Assembly (NCBI GenBank): GCA_026400415.1
Contig: JAPLPA010000567.1
Location: 1 to 5,575, forward strand
Source: Afipia sp.
GTDB lineage: Bacteria; Pseudomonadota; Alphaproteobacteria; Rhizobiales; Xanthobacteraceae
DNA: 5,575 nucleotides
Direction of reading: 5' to 3'
The notes under the pieces are model-generated. The model had not been told where the DNA came from. It made no database searches and was given only the letters and a program-made list of their open reading frames with translations. The position numbers were made by a program, and so were the translations under genes. Below, in pieces: positions 1-5,575 of the stretch; the stretch's first letter is position 1; every line of letters starts with the position of its first letter.

Positions 1-656
1 AAAAGTTTTCTCAGCGTGTCAATCGGAGTGGCGGAAGCGGACGCGCTAAATCCGAGGTCCGGATGCAGCACGATTAGGATCACGGGCACGGATCCGGCCA
101 GCAGTCCGGACGCCTGCATTTGCTTAATTGCCGCTAGACGATGCTGACCATCAATCGCTACGCCACAGATCTGATCCTTATTCCATGTTATTTGTCCCAG
201 CCGAGCGTTGCTGTGGTCCCATCCAGACCAGTCCGCCCAGTAACCGCAGGTAATCGGGCCATAATGCTTAACGGCTTTGAATACGCTTGGATTGTCGAAC
301 TGCGGCGGCGCCCAGGATCCTGGAGCGTCGAAACCGACAATGCGTCGCTGTCGCATGGGGAGCAGCGCGATGGTTAGGGCGTTAAAAAACTGAGGATGTG
401 CGTTGTTTTGGAGATACGGGATAATCTCCCTATCGACACGTGTCCAATCAATATCTCGCTGAAACAACTCCTCGATCTTCAAGTGTTGATCTGCCGCCCC
501 GGGCATCTCATTGACAAGCACAAGCTCAGAAGCCGCTATCTGCAGCTTCATAGACACCTGGAAATAAGGAATTGTATTTTGAGAAAGTCCGGATGTGCCA
601 AAAAGAAAGTCGACGTTGGGCGTTCGCGAGATGTCCGAGGCGGGCATGGGCTGCAT
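1..656 (-). CDS. DndB-like DGQHR-domain protein (partial, C-terminus off the left edge)
   Basis: An open frame of 218 codons runs from the ATG at 656 to the window edge without a stop. The signature is GVAIDGQHRLAAIKQ (165-179), the DGQHR motif that defines the DndB/DGQHR family, followed by a hydrophobic strand VPVILIVL (190-197). Upstream, FQRDIDWTRVDREIIPYL (65-82) matches the family's conserved 'QR-x-x-x-x-x-R-x-x-x-I-x-x-Y' helix region, and FFNALTIALLP (90-100) the strand that follows it. The part between residues 107 and 160 is rich in Trp and Gly. DGQHR proteins are distantly related to ParB/Srx-like folds and to the DUF262 (DGQQR) domain. In dnd operons DndB acts as a transcriptional regulator and influences modification of DNA sites. 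Here the gene comes last of the visible genes, not first as in dndBCDE. The canonical N-terminal half is present; the rest cannot be judged. Confidence 0.88.
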   Translation of the reverse strand, partial: MQPMPASDISRTPNVDFLFGTSGLSQNTIPYFQVSMKLQIAASELVLVNEMPGAADQHLKIEELFQRDIDWTRVDREIIPYLQNNAHPQFFNALTIALLPMRQRRIVGFDAPGSWAPPQFDNPSVFKAVKHYGPITCGYWADWSGWDHSNARLGQITWNKDQICGVAIDGQHRLAAIKQMQASGLLAGSVPVILIVLHPDLGFSASASATPIDTLRKL

Positions 657-662
657 TGCTGG

Positions 663-668
663 TCCTTT
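663..668 (-). promoter_or_regulatory. Ribosome binding site of the DndB-like gene
   Basis: The minus strand reads AAAGGA, 6 bases before the ATG at 656. This spacing favours that ATG over the next in-frame one at 647. An in-frame TAG at 683-681 rules out a much longer N-terminus. Confidence 0.65.
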
Positions 669-682
669 AGCTTCAGGGGTCT

Positions 683-695
683 ACTTAAGTTAAGT
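683..695. repeat. 13-base perfect palindrome between the nuclease and DndB-like genes
   Basis: ACTTAAGTTAAGT is a perfect inverted repeat with 6-base arms around one central base. It lies 4 bases beyond the nuclease stop and 27 bases before the DndB-like start. Its stem is too AT-rich, and has no T-run after it, to be a terminator. It could be an operator half-site pair, since DndB proteins are known to regulate their own clusters, but one short palindrome may be chance. Confidence 0.35.
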
Positions 696-698
696 GGG

Positions 699-1307
699 TT
701 ATCCGATTCGTTGAACAGCAAATGGCGCGAGGACGCGCTGCGCAATGGTTTCGAGCAACTGACGATTCCGCGTGGCTGTTGTGCTGCCATCCCGCGACAT
801 TCCCGTCTGAACAAAGTCGACGCGTAAGTCCGAGAGGCTTAGTCCCAGCGATTCCGTAACGTAAGACACTAGTCCGGTTTGTCCATCTAAATGCGACCGC
901 AGGCGATCATAAAGGTCGCCAGTCTGCCCAACGTATATCGGTGGCGCAAATTCACTCAGTTGCGCGATGTAGCTTAGCACCACATTACGTGTACGGTGAT
1001 CAGCCGCAACTAATGCTAACGCATTAAGTTTGTCGGGAGGTAACTCCCCGCCGCCAATGGACATCCCATGGCTTGTGAGACAGTGCGAAAGTGCGACCCG
1101 TGACACTCGCGCAACGGGACGAGAGCACTGACCCACAACCCACTTCACGAAGTCGTCGGCGGAAAGCTCCTCGGCATCTGCCACATTAAACGCCCGTCTC
1201 CAAATATAGATGCCAGGCAGGGCCGGAATAAGGGAACCCAGCGCACCGGAATCGCGATGCTGAAGGAGATCGACGCTTGCATAAGATCGCCACTTGGTGT
1301 CAGCCAT
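699..1307 (-). CDS. GIY-YIG nuclease-like protein with a large insertion between its motifs
   Basis: This 202-residue protein has the parts of a GIY-YIG endonuclease, a fold that cuts one DNA strand per active site using a metal ion. PGIYIWRR (31-38) supplies the GIY motif and PPIYVGQTGDLYDRLRSHL (122-140) the YIG motif as Y125-V126-G127. R135 fits the catalytic arginine, H139 the usual following histidine, and E186 in QLLETIAQRVLAP (183-195) the metal-binding glutamate. The full catalytic set therefore appears intact. GIY and YIG are usually about ten residues apart; here about 90 residues intervene, mostly predictable as helix (for example EELSADDFVKWV, 46-57). The gene follows the PP-loop gene after 23 bases and precedes the DndB-like gene by 42. 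It may be the restriction effector, or it could nick DNA for the modification step. The ATG at 1307 is the only reasonable start: an in-frame TGA lies two codons upstream and the next Met is residue 82. Confidence 0.8.
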   Translation of the reverse strand: MADTKWRSYASVDLLQHRDSGALGSLIPALPGIYIWRRAFNVADAEELSADDFVKWVVGQCSRPVARVSRVALSHCLTSHGMSIGGGELPPDKLNALALVAADHRTRNVVLSYIAQLSEFAPPIYVGQTGDLYDRLRSHLDGQTGLVSYVTESLGLSLSDLRVDFVQTGMSRDGSTTATRNRQLLETIAQRVLAPFAVQRIG

Positions 1308-1330
1308 ACAAAATCAAGACCCGTTGGGCG

Positions 1331-2146
1331 TTAAAGATGGCAGATGGCACAGCCGTCGCTCTCGTCTACGATCGGCAACGGCTCACGTTTTGGCAATGCA
1401 GCAATTTCGTCGAGCGTGCGCGTGGCATTCCACGTATAGTGTTCGTCGCCGTCAGTTTTTTCGTATTTCTTAGCTGCCTCGAAGAGAGCGGGGTGCTCTT
1501 CTTTGAGTCTCTGCCATTCGCCAATTTGCTGGTAGAAGCAGAAATAGCAACCCGACCGGGACCGCCATCGGTAATAGTCGGGAGCGCCAATGCCCGATTC
1601 CTCAAGGATAGCCCGTATGTCGCTGATGCCGAGTCCGTCGTCTTTGAAAGGATACACGGGGATAATATTTGGCTGATCCGATATTGTTGGCGGCTTCTTG
1701 GCGATGTACCCGTCCCGATTCTCGTCTGCGCGGATTCCGATGTAACTAAAGGCGTGATCCTTGCCGACGTATTTTTCGAATGGCGCAATCTTCAGGACTC
1801 GAGTACACCATCTCGTTCTCGGACTAGGGAGAAATCCGCCATATACCTCTTTGAGCCAGATGTCAAAGGGATTTCGGCCGGGCTTCTTCTCGATGCCAAG
1901 CAGGTCTAGCGCACTAAGGTGTACGATTCGCGCACCCAGTAGGGCTTCGAGGCGTTCGAGGTACTCATAGGTCTCGGGAAGTTCGCAACCAGTGTCGCAA
2001 AAAACGTATTCCGCGGATATACCGGGGTAGTGTTGCTTGATGTAGATGGCCAAAGCCGCTGAGTCCTTGCCACCCGATATGCTGACGATATGGCGAATGG
2101 TTGGGTCATTGCCGCGTGCAGCGGCTTCCTGAATCGTTGTCGACAT
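1331..2146 (-). CDS. PAPS-reductase-family PP-loop protein, DndC-like
   Basis: This 271-residue protein belongs to the adenosine nucleotide alpha-hydrolase (PP-loop) fold that includes PAPS reductase and the DNA phosphorothioation protein DndC. SGGKDS at residues 24-29, after the strand HIVSI, is the pyrophosphate-binding loop. FCDTGCELPETYEYL (49-63) matches the family's second conserved block, with 'DTG' after a strand. TRWCTRVLK (111-119) and YIGIRADENRDGY (135-147) match later blocks. Cysteines C114, C200/C203 (GCYFC) and C266/C269 (GCAIC, three residues from the end) could bind an iron-sulfur cluster or zinc. The protein is much shorter than typical DndC. The family adenylates a substrate before sulfur transfer; a DNA substrate is inferred here from the DndB-like neighbour. 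Assimilatory PAPS reductase is less likely, because no cysteine-biosynthesis genes are present and the extra CxxC pairs do not suit it. The ATG at 2146 starts just after the ATPase stop and leaves only about 20 residues before the loop. Confidence 0.88.
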   Translation of the reverse strand: MSTTIQEAAARGNDPTIRHIVSISGGKDSAALAIYIKQHYPGISAEYVFCDTGCELPETYEYLERLEALLGARIVHLSALDLLGIEKKPGRNPFDIWLKEVYGGFLPSPRTRWCTRVLKIAPFEKYVGKDHAFSYIGIRADENRDGYIAKKPPTISDQPNIIPVYPFKDDGLGISDIRAILEESGIGAPDYYRWRSRSGCYFCFYQQIGEWQRLKEEHPALFEAAKKYEKTDGDEHYTWNATRTLDEIAALPKREPLPIVDESDGCAICHL

Positions 2147-2148
2147 GG

Positions 2149-2164
2149 TCCTCAGTGTCCTCTC
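2149..2164 (-). promoter_or_regulatory. Ribosome binding region of the PAPS-reductase-like gene
   Basis: The minus strand carries GAGAGGA at 2164-2158, 11 bases before the ATG, and a second GAGGA at 2153-2149, only 2 bases before it. The second copy overlaps the TGA stop of the ATPase gene (2154-2152). Neither spacing is ideal. With a 5-base gap between the genes, ribosomes finishing the ATPase could reinitiate here. Confidence 0.5.
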
Positions 2165-5100
2165 TGTAATTCCGACCGAAGTGAATCGAACAGTTCATCC
2201 GTCTTCTCCGGTCCAAGCAGATCGGCGACCCTGCGTGCCAGTTCAGTCATTCTTCCCCGGACGAGGGAAACCAATCCCTGTCGAGCCTCATCCCCTAACT
2301 GTAATGTATTGCCAGCATCAAGCGCAGAATCTTCGATACGATGAATCGTGCTCGTCAACTCCCGCTCGAATGCTGGCAGCGTGCTGTCGTCCCATCTGCT
2401 GAGGGGCTTCCCGACAAGAAGGCTTGCGAGAGAATCGAGTAATAGATCATCGGAAGTGTACTCCATCTGCATACGAGTAAGAAGCCCTTTGCAGACGCCA
2501 TCAGTGAGATCTTCCGTAAACACCGCCGAAAAACATCTTGCCCAACGAGACGCAACGTCTCGCACCGTTGGAGCGTCCTGCGTCAAGGCAACGGCTCTCA
2601 GAACACACGTCGCTGCGTGTGCAGCGTAAACGCCCGCAACCTCAGTCAACTCTCGCATCACTGCTTGAAGTGCAACGATAACGCCCGCTGGATCGTCCAT
2701 AGAGACACCGACGGCCCCCGGCAACGCTGTGAAAAGCAGCGGAATCGGATCTACTTGCTTGGTAATCGCGGTACGTAGCTGCACAGCGGCAGGCGTTAAC
2801 CGGCGAGTGGTCAGCGCAGCAGAAGGTAACTGTGATTTCCAACTCTGGATCGCATCAAAACACATCCGGATCAGATCCGTTTCGTGAACCTGATAGTTCC
2901 GCACCACGCTGAACTGTTGATAAACTTCGCGCAGGTACGCGAGCTTTTGGTCATCGAGATCCAAAACAACGACACGGTAGTCTGATGGCGTACGGCAGAG
3001 TGCTTCAACCTGTGAAGGCAAGATATCCTGTACGTACTCGCCGTTATGTGTTAGCGCAATGGCACTTGGGAAAGCCTTTAATGCCGATGCCATCAGAATC
3101 GGCAGAAGTCCCGCGCGGAGGCCATATGGCGGGCGCGCTAGCTCTTTAAACAAGACGCGTAAATCTTTCGGTTTATCCGACGGCGCGGTGAGAAACTCTC
3201 GGATATTGTTCCAGATTTCACGAAGCCCCTCATCTGCGATTCCTTGCGGGGGCGCAAACGACCAACGACCATGGCGGTCTTTTCGGTAGAGTCCAGTTCC
3301 GAGCAAGACCGACCGAAACATGGACCGATCAGGGAAGTTGCCAGTGATCCCGAGCTCCTCTTGACCGGCGCGCTCGAGTATCGCCATCAGAAGCTTTTTA
3401 CGAGAGTTTACGACCACCGCAGAAGGCTTCCTCCGCACAATCATTTCGTTGTTAATCTTAGGTGTTTTCGAATAGACATTGCGAGTTATCCGTGATAGCT
3501 CATGGCGTAGATTCCTCGCACTATCGACGACTAACTCCTTGCCCTTGTAAAACCAACGAGGCCCACGAGTGGCTGGAGATATCAGCTGATCGACTAATCG
3601 CTGAAGGTGATCACGGGCGTCGTCTAGCATTTGTCGGACCTCTGCTGCTGCAAGCGGGTCTTCCGCTAGTAGCTGTGGGTCGTGCTGCATTCGCGTGAGG
3701 CACGCAACCTCAACTGCGCCATCGTGTAGCCGTAGCGGCGCTCTCGGTATGGCAACAAGAATACGTTCATGCGATAGTCTTTCTTGCGCAATCCCCTCGG
3801 CTTCAACGAGCTCGTCGGCTGACTCAGCAATCAAATAGATGATTTTGCCGTCGCAATCATTTGGTAGGTTCTCGACCACAAGATCCCATTGAACGAACGA
3901 GTCGAACCGACGTACAGATTGATATTCTCCGGAAAAGTATCGGCGGATGCAGTGGTCGTCGTTGTATTCAACAGGCTTCCATACCGGTGCTTTGCTTTCC
4001 TTTGTGAGGAATCCAAGTAGATCAAAGCCCTCGCCCAGCTCCCGCTTCTGCTCATCTAAACGAGTCCGCAGATCGAGATCAGTTCCGTGCCACACGGAGA
4101 CTTCGTCATTATGGCGACGATGCAGTAAAAGCTTTCGATCAATGAGCGTGCGAATACACGCTTGCGCCTCAAGGGCTGTTAAGTTACTCGCCTGAACAGC
4201 ACGTACAAGCAACGGTAAGGAAGTGCGAGCACGTTCGCCGCTGGTCCCGAGCCCAAGCAGACAGGCTGTTTTCAAGGCCGCGACTTCTTCGTTCGACTGG
4301 GCTTTGGAGATCGCACTCTCGGTCTCGAGCCATTGACGGTGAGTGCCACCAACGGTCGTGTCAGCTCGCATCGACGAGGAGAAATAGTCGTAGAGTGCCG
4401 CCGGCGGGACACTACTACTCAAGTCTGCTGAATGAAGAAAGCTAAAAAGTGTGCGTTCGTTTTGGGCAACGCGACTGGCGATGCGCGGCAGCAGAAACAG
4501 CGTGACGGGCTCCAGCGGATAACACGACGTCAGCAGGTCCTTGAGCTCAGTCGTGCTGAAGTCCTTAAACAGTCCCTGTGAGTGCAGCTCTTTTGCCAGT
4601 CCCACTACGGCCATTGGCTTGGCGTCGCTACTGCGATTGTTGCTACGAACGACGGTCGCGATGAGGCGGTAGAGCTCTTTGCTGTCATCGACGTACTGGA
4701 TGTGATGAAACCGGCCCTCAATCTTTTTCCATTCGTTGCGAACGGTCTGCGGTACGTTACCGCCGTAGTGCAGCAGCCCCTGATGCATCAGCAAAGCCAC
4801 GGTAACAGTCGGTTCCGCTGCGCGGGATGCGAACTCGGCGAGTTGCTGCACTTCCGCAAGTTGGGAGGCGCGGCCTGAAGCCACAAGAGCTTCAACGTGC
4901 CTTCCGAATTCATCCCAGGCTATCAGAACTCGATCGAGGCCGATTTCCCGGCATCGCTCAGTCAGATCCTTGAGAAAATGCAGGGCATCGTTGAGCGAAT
5001 GAACCTCGATCGCCTCCAGAGGCCGTGCCTGCCTCCCAAGACGGAGCCGACGCATCGCCTCCAAGACCGCCGCCTTGATCGCACCAGGAACGTCCTCATG

Positions 5101-5469
5101 GGCGCCCTGCAAAGCGATCACTAGGCCGTGACGTCGCGTGCTCCTGCGTCGTGTAGCGGCTAGGACCGCTAGCTCGGGACTCACCTCGGACAGCCTCTTT
5201 TCAATCTCCAAAAGCGCCTGCCGGGAGTCATCACGATTCTCAAGAAGATGCAGTAAGTAGGCCGTTGTAAGAGACTTTCCGGTCCCATATGGGGCGGTGA
5301 CGATAAAGGCTTTTTCACCATCATCGTCGAGCAACGCCCGCAGTAGCGTCGCACACTTCGAAGTCGGCCGAAAATGTGAAATACGTTCCGCAGACTCTGC
5401 GTCGTAGCAGATGTTTATCGATCTGAGAAATGGCTCCGTCGACAAGCTGTTTTGTTCTTTAGGCGACAT
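2152..5469 (-). CDS. Large BrxC/PglY-like P-loop ATPase
   Basis: This 1105-residue protein is probably a cytoplasmic ATPase that powers a DNA-associated defence complex. Near the N-terminus, APYGTGKS at residues 59-66 is a Walker A motif in which the usual first glycine is alanine. A hydrophobic strand ending in D186-E187 (VLIAWDEFGR, 181-190) is Walker B. It is followed by a strand and MHQGLLHY (228-235) in the sensor-1 region and by EWKKIEGRF (246-254), which may carry a trans-acting arginine. The order 'DEFGR, HQ, EWxKIxGRF' resembles large ATPases of BREX (BrxC/PglY) and related defence loci. Later blocks fit the same class: a possible winged-helix region with WHGTDLDL (460-467), INNE (672-675), and ARPPYGLRAGLLPILMA (778-794). 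I see no helicase motifs, nuclease centre, membrane segments or signal peptide. The start has a strong ribosome binding site and overlaps the preceding gene; the PP-loop gene follows after 5 bases. The ATPase call is firm. Family placement is from recalled motifs, and DndD-like (SMC-type) ATPases are excluded because no long coiled coil is visible. Confidence 0.85.
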   Translation of the reverse strand: MSPKEQNSLSTEPFLRSINICYDAESAERISHFRPTSKCATLLRALLDDDGEKAFIVTAPYGTGKSLTTAYLLHLLENRDDSRQALLEIEKRLSEVSPELAVLAATRRRSTRRHGLVIALQGAHEDVPGAIKAAVLEAMRRLRLGRQARPLEAIEVHSLNDALHFLKDLTERCREIGLDRVLIAWDEFGRHVEALVASGRASQLAEVQQLAEFASRAAEPTVTVALLMHQGLLHYGGNVPQTVRNEWKKIEGRFHHIQYVDDSKELYRLIATVVRSNNRSSDAKPMAVVGLAKELHSQGLFKDFSTTELKDLLTSCYPLEPVTLFLLPRIASRVAQNERTLFSFLHSADLSSSVPPAALYDYFSSSMRADTTVGGTHRQWLETESAISKAQSNEEVAALKTACLLGLGTSGERARTSLPLLVRAVQASNLTALEAQACIRTLIDRKLLLHRRHNDEVSVWHGTDLDLRTRLDEQKRELGEGFDLLGFLTKESKAPVWKPVEYNDDHCIRRYFSGEYQSVRRFDSFVQWDLVVENLPNDCDGKIIYLIAESADELVEAEGIAQERLSHERILVAIPRAPLRLHDGAVEVACLTRMQHDPQLLAEDPLAAAEVRQMLDDARDHLQRLVDQLISPATRGPRWFYKGKELVVDSARNLRHELSRITRNVYSKTPKINNEMIVRRKPSAVVVNSRKKLLMAILERAGQEELGITGNFPDRSMFRSVLLGTGLYRKDRHGRWSFAPPQGIADEGLREIWNNIREFLTAPSDKPKDLRVLFKELARPPYGLRAGLLPILMASALKAFPSAIALTHNGEYVQDILPSQVEALCRTPSDYRVVVLDLDDQKLAYLREVYQQFSVVRNYQVHETDLIRMCFDAIQSWKSQLPSAALTTRRLTPAAVQLRTAITKQVDPIPLLFTALPGAVGVSMDDPAGVIVALQAVMRELTEVAGVYAAHAATCVLRAVALTQDAPTVRDVASRWARCFSAVFTEDLTDGVCKGLLTRMQMEYTSDDLLLDSLASLLVGKPLSRWDDSTLPAFERELTSTIHRIEDSALDAGNTLQLGDEARQGLVSLVRGRMTELARRVADLLGPEKTDELFDSLRSELQRGH

Positions 5470-5575
5470 TTCGCCCTCCCTTCCGTGTGTTCGAATACTG
5501 CTGATCCAGCCATTCGAGGGACGACTCCTTGGGAAGACGCAAGGCCCGCTGCCCGGCTAGCCCCGTGATCTCAAT
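5459..5575 (-). CDS. C-terminal end of an upstream operon gene, unidentified (partial)
   Basis: An open frame enters at the right edge and runs 38 codons to a TAA at 5461-5459. Both other minus-strand frames are closed by stops near the edge, so this is the only frame that can be coding. The tail reads IEITGLAGQRALRLP, then a segment containing SLEWLDQQY, and ends in a basic stretch (NTRKGGRNVA). It overlaps the ATPase gene by 11 bases, and the ATPase ribosome binding site lies inside it, so the two genes are probably translationally coupled. I do not recognise the product from so short a tail. Loci with a PAPS-reductase-like gene often carry a DUF4007 protein, and a short hydrophobic segment followed by an aromatic C-terminus would not contradict that. 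This guess rests on gene context, not on a residue match. Confidence 0.75.
   Translation of the reverse strand: MEITGLAGQRALRLPKESSLEWLDQQYSNTRKGGRNVA
5474..5482 (-). promoter_or_regulatory. Ribosome binding site of the ATPase gene
   Basis: The minus strand reads AAGGGAGGG here. Its GGAGG core ends 5 bases before the ATG at 5469. It is the strongest Shine-Dalgarno site in the window and supports this start. It lies within the last codons of the upstream gene, which fits translational coupling. Confidence 0.8.

Noticed and set aside
141..377. Plus-strand open frame of 78 codons
   Set aside because: It lies antisense to the DGQHR motif region; the minus-strand reading is clearly the coding one.
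548..814. Minus-strand open frame of 88 codons spanning the nuclease/DndB-like junction
   Set aside because: It is out of frame with both genes, overlaps each, and its translation lacks any family motif.
396..827. Plus-strand open frame of 143 codons
   Set aside because: It is antisense and in codon register to both the DndB-like gene and the end of the nuclease gene; no ribosome binding site or domain motif was seen.
1277..1909. Plus-strand open frame of 210 codons
   Set aside because: It is antisense to the DndC-like gene in exact codon register, where plus-strand stops need TTA, CTA or TCA codons that this gene seldom uses. Its translation shows no recognisable motif, while the minus strand has strong family motifs.
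1331..2146. Assimilatory sulfate reduction gene (CysH)
   Set aside because: The PP-loop fits, but the neighbours are an ATPase, a nuclease and a DGQHR protein, and the paired CxxC motifs do not match CysH.
2090..2402. Two overlapping plus-strand open frames near the start of the DndC-like gene
   Set aside because: They are Ser/Arg/Pro-rich shadow translations opposite the ATPase C-terminus, with no supporting signals.
4582..4878. Plus-strand open frame of 98 codons
   Set aside because: It lies opposite the conserved ATPase region containing the sensor-1 and GRF blocks; the minus strand explains the sequence.
1..5575. A complete BREX type 4 operon
   Set aside because: A BrxC-like ATPase and a PAPS-reductase-family protein are present, but no PglZ or BrxL is visible, and a DGQHR protein and GIY-YIG protein are not standard BREX type 4 members. 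It cannot be excluded for the flanks.
5470..5575. Promoter ahead of the ATPase gene
   Set aside because: The region is coding for the upstream gene and shows no clear -35/-10 pair; the promoter probably lies off the right edge.

Overview
The window is one strand-uniform block. Five genes all read on the minus strand, so the right edge of the window is the upstream end of the operon. They are packed with an 11-base overlap and gaps of 5, 23 and 42 bases. There is no convincing plus-strand gene, RNA gene, insertion sequence or CRISPR array. Base composition is middling, with GC slightly above half by eye. Shine-Dalgarno sites are bacterial in type, and ATG starts most genes. This fits a bacterium, perhaps a proteobacterium, but the taxon cannot be fixed from this sequence.

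Layout in transcription order (right to left): (1) the last 38 codons of an unidentified gene entering at 5575 and stopping at 5459; (2) a 1105-residue P-loop ATPase (5469-2152) resembling the large ATPases of the BrxC/PglY type; (3) a 271-residue PP-loop protein of the phosphoadenosine phosphosulfate (PAPS) reductase family, related to DndC (2146-1331); (4) a 202-residue GIY-YIG nuclease-like protein whose two signature motifs are separated by about 90 residues (1307-699); (5) the first 218 residues of a DndB-like DGQHR-domain protein, leaving the window at base 1 (656-1).

The combination suggests a defence or DNA-modification operon. DndC-like PP-loop proteins activate a substrate with ATP for sulfur chemistry on DNA. 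DGQHR proteins accompany phosphorothioation loci as regulators or DNA-associated factors. BrxC-like ATPases are core parts of BREX systems, and BREX type 4 pairs one with a PAPS-reductase-domain protein. GIY-YIG domains cut DNA. My inference is a hybrid system in which the PP-loop protein, with a sulfur donor encoded elsewhere, marks host DNA. The ATPase would power a DNA-bound complex, and the GIY-YIG protein would restrict unmarked DNA. Neither a complete Dnd set (DndA, DndD, DndE) nor PglZ or BrxL is present here, so the locus matches neither canonical system within the visible sequence. The members off both edges will decide its classification.
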